DNA from: a virus
Direction: 5' to 3' (one strand)
Length of the DNA: 64,000 nucleotides
Virus record (IMG/VR): IMGVR_UViG_3300031227_000017
Coordinates: 47,653-111,652 of that record
The notes beneath the pieces were generated by a model. It did no database searches and was not told the DNA's origin. It was given only the letters and a program-made list of their open reading frames with translations. This document shows positions 39,987-49,034 of the stretch, piece after piece. The translations under genes and the position numbers were made by a program. Every line of letters begins with the position of its first letter. The first letter of the stretch is position 1.

Positions 39987-42718
39987 TTGGATCTCCAATT
40001 CGTTAGTTCTTGGTTAAACCACGGCTCGGGTACGAGCCATCCTTGTTCATCCTTGTATGGCGACTCACCCACGAGTACGCCTAGTTCTTCCAACGAACGT
40101 GTGATTAGTAAGAGATCTGGACGTAGGCCACCCGCCTTATGCACAGCATCGCTGAGCATGTTTTGGGATACCCATATCACCGGCACGTCACGCGTCTCGC
40201 TAGACACGATGGCGTGCTGTCTCTGCTTTGCGTCGTCATGAGACGCTCTTGTATAGTCCAATTTTCCGTCACGGTGAAGCCGGAAAATGAGATGCAAGAA
40301 GTGACTAGCCGGCGGGCCGGTAGCCGGTGTGACCAGTACGGATTTTGCGGCTTGCACCGCGTCACTGTTACCGCCAACGCTGTAAAACCATTCTGCCATG
40401 TCATCCAGCACGTTGATGATCAGATCATCGCAGTCGTCTGCCAGCAGCAGATTCCGCTGGTATATGTCGCGAAGGTAGTTTGGCAGCACGTAGGGTGCGG
40501 CGTGTTGGGATAGTTGCATCGACCCGAGTTTTCGGTCGCAATGAATCATATTCCACCCGCCGCGGCTGGCCAGCACACGATTTGCTGCCCACGGTAACGC
40601 CACGATAATATTCTGAGCTTCTGGGGAGTCCAACCATTCTCCACACTTGTTTACGTCACACAGGATCGTAGGCCAGAGATACTGGTTGACCTGCGAGCAG
40701 ATCCCTGCCAGCGGTGCGTGGCCTTTTGCCGCTGGCACAGACACGCACCCGAGCCGGGAGGCCGCCGCTGCTCCGACTGACTGACCCCCATCCCCGTCAA
40801 GCAGTAGCCCGACAGGTTTACGGCGCAGCGCCGGAGCTAGTAAGTTAGAACCTACTGCGGCCGCCGTTGCCCAGAACAGAGCTGTTTCATCATTCACATC
40901 ACTGAGCGATTCCATGTGCTTTCTCGGGAAATTGCCCGGTTTCGGGATGTCTTTCGCCGGCACGCGTTCATTGTCAAACAGGCAAGCATATTTGTCCGTA
41001 ACCTCGCCGTTTCGGCATATTGAGAATTGCGGAAAATTAAACTGCCTATTTCGTTCGTCCCAGCCCACCACCTCAACGCCATGAATGAATTCAGGCGTGT
41101 GGAACGCGATAGCCAGCTGGAATGATTTAGTGTTCCATGATGGGTAATATTCCAGCACACCAACCTGTAGCTCGTCGCGGAGATAGTCATGTGCCCACTT
41201 GAGCAAACCCTTCTCCACAACGTCGGCCCGCGCGGTGAACGGGTACACATGACCGTGGAATTTGATCGTGCCACGGTGATAACTTCTATGGTCCGCAGTA
41301 GTTAGAACCTGTTCGACACGGATAATCGCGTTGCAGATGCGATCATTCCCGCGTTCGACATACCACCCGTCATTCTTCTCGAATAACCAACGGTTCTCGA
41401 ACCGCACCCTGGCACCGTGCGAACGGTTACGTTCGATGTACTCCAGGCGTTCTCGAAGCTCCGGGTCACAGCCTTTGATAAACTCTGCGAGGTCACGACC
41501 TTGTAGCTCCATGTCTGTCAAAAGTATTGACTCGATTTCAGCTTTCGGCATGTCACGCAGCAGTTGCCGCAACGCGGTGGCCCACGGCTGGGCGCTCCAT
41601 TTCATCTGGTCCAGCCACTCTTCCGGCCCGCGGTGCCGCATGTCCTTCGCTATTTCCTTCCCGGAAACGTCGATGAGCGACACCTTAGCGTTGGCCCGTT
41701 TGGCGTGAAGAATTGCCGCGACAGCGTTGTCATTCCCCCAGCAAACTAAATCTTCGTGGCCTAGCCAGTTCCAGACGTCTGCTGTTTCATAATTCTCGTC
41801 CTTGTAGGCTACCGCGATCGGGAGCGGGCGGAAATGATCTTTCATGTACCGCATTTGCAAGCGGATGGCGAACTCGTGATCGGTAAATATAAAACCGGTA
41901 TGCCCCAACCGGGGCAGCGGGGGAAGCATCAGTGAGTCGAGCATCGCGAGCCCTGACTCGTTGCCACATCCAAAATTTGCCAAATGTCGGTAAAAGAAGT
42001 CACGTGACGGATCTCCGTCACGCCCAATTAACATAAATCCGCAGATTCTACCAGGAACATCGTAATGTGGCATGACCAGCATGTCTTGCCACTGGGACCC
42101 CGGCATGAGATGACTCACACAAGACGTGCCGGATCGCTTCCCGCCTTTGCTGCCACTGGCAGCCACTCGGGCGTCAGATTTAGCCACGGTGTGTGGCATT
42201 ACCAGCTCCATGAGCTTCGATCTTGTGCTAGATCCAATAAATTGCCCGCCTTTTCGCGGCCAGTCTTCACTCCACCGGCCCACGCTATATCGCCCCTGGA
42301 GCATGGACAACTCGGGTGAATCGCACTTTACATGGCACGCCTGAGCGTCCTGCCAGAAGGCCGCCACACGCTGTGGGTACTTGACGTGGTCTTTGATATA
42401 GTCCCTAATAACAGATGGTGATAGGACGGCTTCGGAGAGCCCAATTTGGGAATCTACGAGCTTTCGGAGCGTCGCGGGAGTATCGAGCTTCCAAACTGCG
42501 GCCGCAAGCTGTATCATATTTCCAGAGAACGAACACGCGTCACAGCGTGTCCATTCACCACCGGCGGTTCCGTCTTGGTATATTCGGAGTTGTCGCGCAG
42601 CCCCACAGACCGGGCAATTCGTCATAGACGGAAGCGCAGCAGATTTAATGCGTACTCCTAAAAGCGGGAGTACGTGCTGGAAACTAACCTGACGACTTAG
42701 AGAGGACGATCTTCTCAT
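39971..42718 (-). CDS. Zinc-finger primase-like protein with degenerate P-loop
   Basis: A 915-residue protein. Residues about 30-75 form a four-cysteine finger (CPVCGA...CDACSF) as in bacterial and phage primases. A region around residues 200-260 (LVMPHYDVPGRICGFMLIG) fits the start of a TOPRIM-like fold. In the last third GLLLDGDGGQSVG occupies the place of a Walker A but lacks the Lys-Ser/Thr pair, so ATP use is doubtful. This may be a fused primase with an inactive helicase-like domain. Start codon shares CATG with the plus-strand gene that begins at 42717. Confidence 0.7.
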   Translation of the reverse strand: MRRSSSLSRQVSFQHVLPLLGVRIKSAALPSMTNCPVCGAARQLRIYQDGTAGGEWTRCDACSFSGNMIQLAAAVWKLDTPATLRKLVDSQIGLSEAVLSPSVIRDYIKDHVKYPQRVAAFWQDAQACHVKCDSPELSMLQGRYSVGRWSEDWPRKGGQFIGSSTRSKLMELVMPHTVAKSDARVAASGSKGGKRSGTSCVSHLMPGSQWQDMLVMPHYDVPGRICGFMLIGRDGDPSRDFFYRHLANFGCGNESGLAMLDSLMLPPLPRLGHTGFIFTDHEFAIRLQMRYMKDHFRPLPIAVAYKDENYETADVWNWLGHEDLVCWGNDNAVAAILHAKRANAKVSLIDVSGKEIAKDMRHRGPEEWLDQMKWSAQPWATALRQLLRDMPKAEIESILLTDMELQGRDLAEFIKGCDPELRERLEYIERNRSHGARVRFENRWLFEKNDGWYVERGNDRICNAIIRVEQVLTTADHRSYHRGTIKFHGHVYPFTARADVVEKGLLKWAHDYLRDELQVGVLEYYPSWNTKSFQLAIAFHTPEFIHGVEVVGWDERNRQFNFPQFSICRNGEVTDKYACLFDNERVPAKDIPKPGNFPRKHMESLSDVNDETALFWATAAAVGSNLLAPALRRKPVGLLLDGDGGQSVGAAAASRLGCVSVPAAKGHAPLAGICSQVNQYLWPTILCDVNKCGEWLDSPEAQNIIVALPWAANRVLASRGGWNMIHCDRKLGSMQLSQHAAPYVLPNYLRDIYQRNLLLADDCDDLIINVLDDMAEWFYSVGGNSDAVQAAKSVLVTPATGPPASHFLHLIFRLHRDGKLDYTRASHDDAKQRQHAIVSSETRDVPVIWVSQNMLSDAVHKAGGLRPDLLLITRSLEELGVLVGESPYKDEQGWLVPEPWFNQELTNWRSKCQAT
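42651..42674. promoter_or_regulatory. 8-bp inverted repeat upstream of the 42717 gene
   Basis: CGTACTCC and GGAGTACG flank an eight-base spacer, 43 bases before the plus-strand start. It lies inside the first codons of the primase-like gene, so it is a possible operator or mRNA hairpin controlling the divergent pair. Confidence 0.4.
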
Positions 42719-43937
42719 GTCCAATTTGATCCTTGATCACACACGAGACCTATCCGGCACGGAACTACATCGGCTAACGCAGCTGTATCCACCGCCGGAA
42801 TTCGTGAAAACAGCAGACCATGACGCGCTCCACGGAAACCCCGAGGAATTACCCGCGCATGTCTATGCCATGATAGCAGACCGACTGTTCCCATGCCACA
42901 CCAAGGCAGCTACGTGGATGTCGGCTCTGTTCTTCCGGGACCAGTCTCGGAAGCTCCACCCATCTGTGGCGGAAGCCACCGAAGGGCGGTTACGTAAATC
43001 TGCTGGATTTTTCAAGATCCAGCCAGCAGTTGACGAACTCTGGGAAAAAATGGCCAGTGAGGAAGCTCACGGCCAGGAGCGTCTCCCAGACAGCGACTTC
43101 GCTCTCGTCTGGGAAGGCGAAGGAGCCCCGAAGGAACGGCATTACCCGCTCCGTAACGGTGGCGAGGTCAAAATGGCTTCCGACTGGTTCGGAACATACC
43201 ACGGTGAATTCAACTTCGGCGACAAGAACCGGATCGCAACTAAGATCCTGGCAAAAGCCGACGAGCATGGTGCTATGGTAGCCAATTCCGAGCTGCTTAA
43301 CAAGTGTGCCGGCTACGGTTACTGCTCTGCGGAAGATGCCGCGGCAGCCTGGGAGAAGCGAGCACAGCTGCTTCAGCGAAGCCACCCGGATTTTGCCGTC
43401 GAGGCTCAGACCCTCGGGCAATCCATCCGTGCCAACACGTTCGAGGCCCGAGACCAGGGCATGCGAGTCAAAATGGCTTCGCTCATGTCCCAGTTTGACG
43501 GCCAGACGCACTTGGACCAGCTTTATGACGACGGCGGTCTGGAGCGGCCTGAAGATTCGTTGTTCCTGGTAACCGAAAAGGTTGCAGGCGACTTCTTAAT
43601 GGCCCACGCCCAGACAACCACCGGCGCCATTTATGAAAAGCAGGCCCTGGAACGTCTACCGTTGGAAAGCATCCGAGAGTGGATGGGCGACGACTTCGCA
43701 GATGAAGTTGCCGCTGGCGGCGTCATGCTGGATACCGAAAAGCTAGCCGAGATCCTCCCGACACTTCCCCGCGACGACGCGGAGATGTTCGAGAAGATGA
43801 CCTCAGCTTTGCAGGTTCCGGTAGCCGCACGAGAGAAGGCGGCGGCCGACCAAGGCATGTCCTTGGAGGAGATGGAAGCGTTCGCGGAGCAGTACGGCCA
43901 AACGGCCGCACTAAACCCCGAAGCAGCGATTAGCTAA
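42717..43937 (+). CDS. Unknown acidic protein, plus strand
   Basis: A 406-residue protein rich in Glu, Ala and Asp, helical throughout, with HTKAATWMSALFF near residue 60 and repeated KMAS motifs (about residues 110, 152, 243). No enzyme motif is visible. Being, with the terminase, one of only three genes on the plus strand suggests it belongs to a late virion-assembly group, for example as a scaffold or head component; that is inference. A GAGGA sits about 10 bases upstream of ATG 42717. It ends sharing CTAA with the next gene's stop. Confidence 0.87.
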   Translation: MSNLILDHTRDLSGTELHRLTQLYPPPEFVKTADHDALHGNPEELPAHVYAMIADRLFPCHTKAATWMSALFFRDQSRKLHPSVAEATEGRLRKSAGFFKIQPAVDELWEKMASEEAHGQERLPDSDFALVWEGEGAPKERHYPLRNGGEVKMASDWFGTYHGEFNFGDKNRIATKILAKADEHGAMVANSELLNKCAGYGYCSAEDAAAAWEKRAQLLQRSHPDFAVEAQTLGQSIRANTFEARDQGMRVKMASLMSQFDGQTHLDQLYDDGGLERPEDSLFLVTEKVAGDFLMAHAQTTTGAIYEKQALERLPLESIREWMGDDFADEVAAGGVMLDTEKLAEILPTLPRDDAEMFEKMTSALQVPVAAREKAAADQGMSLEEMEAFAEQYGQTAALNPEAAIS

Positions 43938-44287
43938 CCACCATCTAATAGATCTCTCGGGCCGGTTTCGTGTACGTTACCCAATTGGGCGACGTACACC
44001 CAGTCCGGGAGATCTTCTTTTTTCACCTCTTCCAAATTCTTCCCGCCTTCGCGGAAACCTTGAAGCTGGCACATGAATCGCTGCGTCTTGCCGTTAAACA
44101 ACACGCGTTTGATTATGTTATCGAAACCAGCGTCTGGCCCTGCCACATTCGGAACACCAGGAACGTCTGCAAGTAGCATCCGGGCCTGCGGTGTTCCAGG
44201 CAGTGCGGTATCCAGCTCGAACAGGTGAAAACTGCCGTCGTGCGTGTTCACCACGATCTGCCATGTGATGGGGATACTCGGGGTCAT
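43934..44287 (-). CDS. Unknown protein coupled to csrA copy 2
   Basis: A 117-residue beta-rich protein whose start overlaps the csrA stop (ATGA). The N-terminal half (WQIVVNTHDGSFHLFELDTAL) forms strands. I considered a FliW-type CsrA antagonist, but the sequence lacks FliW landmarks. Coupling to csrA still makes a functional link possible. Confidence 0.8.
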   Translation of the reverse strand: MTPSIPITWQIVVNTHDGSFHLFELDTALPGTPQARMLLADVPGVPNVAGPDAGFDNIIKRVLFNGKTQRFMCQLQGFREGGKNLEEVKKEDLPDWVYVAQLGNVHETGPRDLLDGG

Positions 44288-44496
44288 TCTGGCACTTGCT
44301 CCTCAATTTGTACGACGGGCTTCGCCGGTTGGTCTTCGATTTCTTTTCGTACGATGATGACGTCCCGATCGGCCGTGAAGCCCAGCCGCGGCTGCGGATG
44401 CACCCGGCAAACGAGCACTTCAATAACCCGGGGCTCGGTACTCGGCGGTACCGTGATCTTGACAACTTCGTTCTTTTTCCTGCTTAACACTAGCAT
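44284..44496 (-). CDS. csrA: CsrA-type RNA-binding regulator (copy 2)
   Basis: A 70-residue divergent CsrA. It begins MLVLSRKKNEVVKITV like CsrA and has the strand order of the fold, but the central and C-terminal parts (RLGFTADRDVIIVRKEIE) deviate from the first copy; the usual K-V-R-L-G-I is RLGF. An insert in the 15-25 region (PSTEPRVIEVLVCRV) replaces the short loop. It may bind a different RNA set or heterodimerise with copy 1. Confidence 0.85.
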   Translation of the reverse strand: MLVLSRKKNEVVKITVPPSTEPRVIEVLVCRVHPQPRLGFTADRDVIIVRKEIEDQPAKPVVQIEEQVPE

Positions 44497-44499
44497 TGA

Positions 44500-45138
44500 T
44501 TACTCCTCATGAGGGTCATCCAGATCGATGACACGTTCCCTGTTGTTCCCGCTGGCTACGGTGCCACGAGAATCGCTAATCGTTTCAGTAGGCATCGCCG
44601 GGGGCATATTATCCGCCGGCTGAACCGCAGGGTCTTCTGACCCCGAGGGAGCATACTCATACTCCACGAGCACCTGCATGATCCAGTCACACAGCAAATC
44701 AATATTATCGATCAGCTTGTTTTCGAGATCAGGCCCGTCACGGTGCTGCACACGACATCGCCATTTCGCGTCCGCAAGATCCGTAATAGTTCTCGGTGTC
44801 TGTCTGGTCGCGAGTGTGATGATCAATGTGTAATCGTTATCCAACGCCTGAGCAACCTGCGGCGGCTCTTCCATCCGCTCAATGAAGTTGCGAAAGGAAC
44901 TACCGGGAATCACACGAGCCCCGTCTGTTACCGCAAAGCCGCTAGCGTGCAATTCATCGAATATGTCGAACACCGGATCAAAGAAATGGATGATCCCGTC
45001 CCGTAGTGTTACTGCATCCGTCGCTGCACTTGTGGGTGCGTGAGCACGCTCGCGGGCAGCCTCCAGCGACGCCTGGACCTTGCTCCGCCGCGGTGGCGGC
45101 CCCGGTCGGCGCGGGTATCGATGTGCTCGTCTTGTCAT
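44500..45138 (-). CDS. Unknown protein with C-terminal RxIDLD tag
   Basis: A 212-residue protein. The N-terminus is Arg/Pro-rich (HRYPRRPGPPPRRSK); a mixed domain follows (residues about 45-150) and a disordered linker leads to GNNRERVIDLDDPHEE, a perfect tag copy at the C-terminus. The tag is thus displayed on a flexible tail. Start overlaps the upstream stop (ATGA). Confidence 0.84.
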   Translation of the reverse strand: MTRRAHRYPRRPGPPPRRSKVQASLEAARERAHAPTSAATDAVTLRDGIIHFFDPVFDIFDELHASGFAVTDGARVIPGSSFRNFIERMEEPPQVAQALDNDYTLIITLATRQTPRTITDLADAKWRCRVQHRDGPDLENKLIDNIDLLCDWIMQVLVEYEYAPSGSEDPAVQPADNMPPAMPTETISDSRGTVASGNNRERVIDLDDPHEE

Positions 45139-45887
45139 CTTACGCTGATCTCCACGCCGGTTTCTTCAAAGGTTTCTTGTAAATGCTCTTCCCAGCTAGT
45201 CTCCACTGGACCAGTCTGGTCCCAGCAAAGCCCGCAAGCGGAGCAGGTGACCTTAGGGCCATCCGTTATGCCAGTCTCCGCTAGGCACACGGTAACGCCG
45301 TTGGCTTCTCGCATGATCGTATCAGGTCTGTCACGAAATACCAAATCACAATCGTTCGGAGTCAGTTCCGCGTCAATATCGTCGATAGCCATGTAGGCTC
45401 TCCGTACCCCGCGAATAAGCGGGGCCGGGCCAGTCTCTCGGTCGATCGACCACCACATCTGAAAATTCGGAAGGGCGGCCAGTCGAATCAGTTCCGGCAA
45501 CAAGTCCTCTTGTCGCCAAGATCGGGTGTAAGCGAAGAACTGCACATCAGGCAGCGCGGACGCTATGCTATACCACTTATTGATATATTCCGCATCATAG
45601 AAGTCTCCACCAACATGGATACGCATCACGCGGGCGAACGTGGCCAGCAGCGATGCGATCATCCAAGCAACGAATGCCGCTGTCTTGGAAAAGTCGAAGT
45701 TTCTAAGATGCGATCTCTTTACAACCCTCTGGTTGAAATGCCCTCGCTTGGCGTAGCAGCATCCGCGACACAGGCGAGACTCGCCTACGCACGACCACAA
45801 CTTACCACACGGGACAGACCAACTGTGAATGAGGTGACCGAGTTTCACGTTACGTGGCTCGGACAATGTAGCGATTTTGGTGCTCAT
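45135..45887 (-). CDS. Gp88-domain phage protein
   Basis: A 250-residue protein. The order KLGHLIHSWSVPCG, CRGCCYAKRG, RIHVGGDFYDAEYINKWY, FFAYTRSWR, WWSIDRETGP and LVFRDR matches the Gp88 domain known from mycobacteriophages and other phages. The family is widespread and its biochemical role is unclear; the Cys cluster may bind metal or an iron-sulfur cluster. A second cysteine group (CSACGLC) sits near residue 215. Confidence 0.85.
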   Translation of the reverse strand: MSTKIATLSEPRNVKLGHLIHSWSVPCGKLWSCVGESRLCRGCCYAKRGHFNQRVVKRSHLRNFDFSKTAAFVAWMIASLLATFARVMRIHVGGDFYDAEYINKWYSIASALPDVQFFAYTRSWRQEDLLPELIRLAALPNFQMWWSIDRETGPAPLIRGVRRAYMAIDDIDAELTPNDCDLVFRDRPDTIMREANGVTVCLAETGITDGPKVTCSACGLCWDQTGPVETSWEEHLQETFEETGVEISVR

Positions 45888-47048
45888 TTAACCTAGATCG
45901 ATGTCACGGAGAGCTTTCCCGTGTTCGGCCTCTAATCGTTCGAGTTCGGACGGATCGAGAACCTCACGAAGGAAACCCTCTAATTGTGAGGTCTGGTATT
46001 CTGCTCCTGGGTTTTTCCACGGCGGCGTTTGCTGAATCGCGTCAGATGACTTCGATAAAGCATATTGCCGCAGGTAGCTGTAGACATCCTGCGGGAACGT
46101 CAATTCCCGCCTGATCGCTTCTTGGAGCAGTGCGCGAAACGCTGGCTGTGCCCGGAGCCATGACTTAGCTTCCAGTGCCAGCGATCCATTCCCGCGTGTT
46201 GGGGAGTATTGTGTAAATAACTGCGTACACTCTCGCACCAGATAGATAATTGTCTGCCATAGGTGCTGATCTTCCATGTCGGAGATCTGATAGGTCCACA
46301 CGCCACCGGAATCGTCCGGGGCTGGTATGGTCCATTTTTCGGTATCGTACCAATTGACTATAGGAGGCTGCGGCGCATCAGGGGTCGGGACGGCGGCCGC
46401 TTGTTCTTGCTCCTGCTCCTGCCGTCGTTGAAAGCCCTCCCGCTGCCTACGACCCACGCGTTGGGGGTCAAACGTCGTGCGTATTACAGCACGAGCTTGC
46501 GTTGACATGTCGCCAGAGTCCTCGGGTAGATCACTCGCATTCGTACGTCGGCCGAACAGTGCATCAAAATTCTGTCGTTCGTCCTCCTCCGCTTCGGCTG
46601 CCGTGACGACGCGACCACTTCGTAAGTGCATGCGGCCATCTGGTAATCCGGTAAGCGGAATATCAACACAGGATTGAGGCACTGAGACAGTATTGCCCTT
46701 TGCCGCGTTCGCCCACATTGTTGAGAGCTCCAGTAACGCATGCCCCGGCTGGTTCTCCACGCCAAACTGTTCGATGAAATGTGAGAGTCTATCTGCGATC
46801 GCCTCTGTTGCGCGCTGCTGACGACGGCGTCGTGGCAGGTAGACCAACAGTACGACATACGACATCTCCGCAGGGAGCATCGTCCAGCTGGCGATCCTTA
46901 TTAGATCTGATTCCGTCAAGGTCGTCCGCATGCCCGGAGTCATCCCGGACCACTCTATGCTGCCACCAGCCGTGACGATGTCATCACGTAGGTCCATGAC
47001 ACTATGTGCCATTTCGTCGGTCCGAAATAATAAGGCTGCGTCGTTCAT
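45888..47048 (-). CDS. Unknown protein with C-terminal RxIDLD tag
   Basis: A 386-residue protein with N- and C-terminal helical domains joined by a Gln/Glu-rich linker (REGFQRRQEQEQEQAAAV). It ends EHGKALRDIDLG, a tag copy with Gly in place of the last Asp, at the very C-terminus. No enzyme motif. It abuts the Gp88 gene with no gap. Confidence 0.84.
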   Translation of the reverse strand: MNDAALLFRTDEMAHSVMDLRDDIVTAGGSIEWSGMTPGMRTTLTESDLIRIASWTMLPAEMSYVVLLVYLPRRRRQQRATEAIADRLSHFIEQFGVENQPGHALLELSTMWANAAKGNTVSVPQSCVDIPLTGLPDGRMHLRSGRVVTAAEAEEDERQNFDALFGRRTNASDLPEDSGDMSTQARAVIRTTFDPQRVGRRQREGFQRRQEQEQEQAAAVPTPDAPQPPIVNWYDTEKWTIPAPDDSGGVWTYQISDMEDQHLWQTIIYLVRECTQLFTQYSPTRGNGSLALEAKSWLRAQPAFRALLQEAIRRELTFPQDVYSYLRQYALSKSSDAIQQTPPWKNPGAEYQTSQLEGFLREVLDPSELERLEAEHGKALRDIDLG

Positions 47049-47061
47049 AATAGCACTCCTG

Positions 47062-47505
47062 CTAGTCTAACATGATCCCTCGAAGCGGACGTCCGTCGAA
47101 GCGAGGGATCTTTTCCTCTGCTTCCTGGATATTCTGCACCATAATGGGCTCGCGGTCAACAGGTGTGGCATTACATACCGAGATCCCCATCATGGCGTCG
47201 GTGTGCTTGCACCGCCGTAGCTTGCCGGCCTTCGCGAACGCCCAACCCGGGCAGTTGCAGGAGACCCGCTTCTCTTGGGTGGCCGGATCGGTCCACTCCA
47301 CAGTGGTGTAAGTCGAGAGCCCGTTGGTGGACTCCCAATGCTGCACCCGGGCCGGAACCTGCGGGGCGCCATTGACGAGCATGTTCCCTTTCGAGAAGGC
47401 CACGCCGTCCTGGTGTTGGACAGAGGCGAAGTCGGGATCAACGCGATTAGCCGCGTCAGCCCGTTCCCGTGTCTGTGTCCTGGTTGTCTGTTGGGTAGTG
47501 CTCAT
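47062..47505 (-). CDS. SWIM zinc-finger protein with C-terminal RxIDLD tag
   Basis: A 147-residue protein from ATG 47505, which overlaps the upstream small gene's stop. RVSCNCPGWAFAKAG...CKHTDAMMG shows the SWIM pattern CxC...CxH, a metal-binding module that contacts DNA or protein. The protein ends DGRPLRGIMLD, a tag copy as its final residues. Function unknown. Confidence 0.86.
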   Translation of the reverse strand: MSTTQQTTRTQTRERADAANRVDPDFASVQHQDGVAFSKGNMLVNGAPQVPARVQHWESTNGLSTYTTVEWTDPATQEKRVSCNCPGWAFAKAGKLRRCKHTDAMMGISVCNATPVDREPIMVQNIQEAEEKIPRFDGRPLRGIMLD

Positions 47506-47657
47506 TGGAGCCCTTCCGCGTCGCAGTCGACGCATACGGCACTGCCATCGTGCTGCACACGTGCGATCTCCACATTGGATCGCCCGCAGTAATCACACAG
47601 GTCAGGCCACTTTGTCGGGTCTTTCGGTTTGGCGTCAGTATTTTGATCTTCTGCCAT
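47502..47657 (-). CDS. 51-residue zinc-ribbon protein
   Basis: A short gene translated by hand from ATG 47657 to TGA 47502. The protein has CDYCGRSNVE and CVDCDAEG, a four-cysteine zinc ribbon, after a disordered N-terminus. It ends with a 4-base overlap with the SWIM gene, which supports its being real. Confidence 0.75.
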   Translation of the reverse strand: MAEDQNTDAKPKDPTKWPDLCDYCGRSNVEIARVQHDGSAVCVDCDAEGLQ

Positions 47658-47697
47658 TCGGTTTCTCCCGATAGTTAAATGAAATCACAAAGGCGCC

Positions 47698-47716
47698 GGC
47701 GGAGTCAGCCGCCGAC
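47698..47716 (-). terminator. Weak terminator hairpin after 47763-48935
   Basis: CGGCGG and CCGCCG pair across a short loop; the minus strand then reads GCGCCTTTGTGATTTC. The T content is modest, so this may only partly terminate. It lies in a 105-base gap with nothing else visible. Confidence 0.4.
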
Positions 47717-47762
47717 ACCTGTTGTGATAAAGACTGCAACCATCATGGTTTACTAGCAGGAG

Positions 47763-48935
47763 TTACCCGGCGCGACCAAAATCGAGGTCGATCGCACGGA
47801 ACTCTTTGCCGAATGCTTCCAGGTCTTCTTGCTGCCCTTCGGCCGCAGTCACCTCTTGCATGAAACCATCGATAGCCGCCGTGAAGCCCGAGTTCGCAGC
47901 CGTAACTGCGTCGAGACTCTTGGGGGTCGTAATGTTGAGCCTGCGTTCGAGGTCCTCCATCTGGTGGAGCAGGTCCTCGTTCGTGCAAAACTCAAACATC
48001 CGAATCTTTTCGATGGCCCGGCGGATTGGTGTGAATGATTTCTCAGACACGCGTCCGTTACGGTTGATCAGATCGCGAAGATTGGAGAGGGCTTCCGCAA
48101 GCTGGTCGCGAGGACCCCGGATCATCTCTTCGACCGCAGACTCGACTTGGCGGGAGCACGCATCTCTTACGATTTCGTGGTGCTCAGCCAGATCGGAAGC
48201 GGACAGTTCGCTGTTGCCGGTGTTACCAGCCAGTTCGATCGGAACGACATCCAGGAAGAACTTGCCACGCATGGCAGAAGCACTTCTCGGGATCTTCGAC
48301 TCAACCTGCTCGAACACGTCGCTCTCGCGGCGAATCTGGTTCAGGATGTCATCGAAATCCGCCACGAACTCGTCGGCCATTTCAGCCAGTTCGTAGGCGA
48401 TGCTCTGCTGGTCCCGGCTAGGGTCACGCACAGGCGTTGACGACGGAAGGTCATACCCAAGCCGCGTTCGCACGTCGTGAATACGTGTCTCGATCTGCTC
48501 CGCCATGAGGATGCTGTCCGCGTCACGGTATCGCTGGGCCTTGTGGGTCAGCGTACCGATCGTGTCGCCAAACAGCTCATACATGAGCGCCGCACCTTTG
48601 TTCTTCGGCACAACACGCACCCCAGTGATGGGAAACTTGACCGAGAACATGTCCTTGACTCGCTCCAGCCGGCTATCAAGCCGTTGGAATCGTTTCTTCC
48701 ACGACGTGCCAAGACGGTCGACCGGGTACCGGTCATTGATCAGCTTCGCACGGGGCGTCGTAACGTCGTTCTTCGCGACAGAGATATTGTCAACGGTGAC
48801 ATCCGTCGTCTGCCGCGGCAGTTGGTATTGCCCCTTCCACCAGCCGATGGAGGGAGCGAGGAGAATCACATGCTCCTCAAGCGCGTCTTGACGCGTGGTT
48901 ACGGGCTGACTCTCAGTCATAGGAATGGTACTCAT
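47763..48935 (-). CDS. Unknown protein with C-terminal RxIDLD tag
   Basis: A 390-residue helical protein. The layout IGWWKGQYQLPRQ, then LGTSWKKRFQRLDSRLERV and FPITGVRVVPK, resembles the build of DUF3150-type phage proteins, but only loosely. A coiled middle and an Asp/Glu-rich C-terminus lead to FGKEFRAIDLDFGRAG, a clear tag copy. Transcription comes from an upstream terminator-bounded unit (see 48975-49009). Confidence 0.84.
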   Translation of the reverse strand: MSTIPMTESQPVTTRQDALEEHVILLAPSIGWWKGQYQLPRQTTDVTVDNISVAKNDVTTPRAKLINDRYPVDRLGTSWKKRFQRLDSRLERVKDMFSVKFPITGVRVVPKNKGAALMYELFGDTIGTLTHKAQRYRDADSILMAEQIETRIHDVRTRLGYDLPSSTPVRDPSRDQQSIAYELAEMADEFVADFDDILNQIRRESDVFEQVESKIPRSASAMRGKFFLDVVPIELAGNTGNSELSASDLAEHHEIVRDACSRQVESAVEEMIRGPRDQLAEALSNLRDLINRNGRVSEKSFTPIRRAIEKIRMFEFCTNEDLLHQMEDLERRLNITTPKSLDAVTAANSGFTAAIDGFMQEVTAAEGQQEDLEAFGKEFRAIDLDFGRAG

Positions 48936-48974
48936 TTGCAGGCCTTACCTGAATGGAAAATGTAGAAAGAAAAA

Positions 48975-49009
48975 CCCCGGGGGCCGCCCAGTACGGCTAG
49001 ACCCCGGGG
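48975..49009 (-). terminator. Strong rho-independent terminator after 49035-49508
   Basis: CCCCGGGG at 48975-48982 and 49002-49009 form a GC stem that continues inward as GCCG/CGGC; the minus strand then reads TTTTTCTTTCT. This is the best terminator in the window. Confidence 0.85.
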
Positions 49010-49034
49010 CTGTCGGAACGTGACGGTGGAACAC

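Noticed and set aside
43934-44287. FliW-like CsrA antagonist
   Set aside because: Position is suggestive but none of the FliW sequence landmarks are present.
44284-44496. EPRVIEVLV in CsrA copy 2 as a tag copy
   Set aside because: It is probably a core beta strand of the CsrA fold and has no terminal acidic residue.
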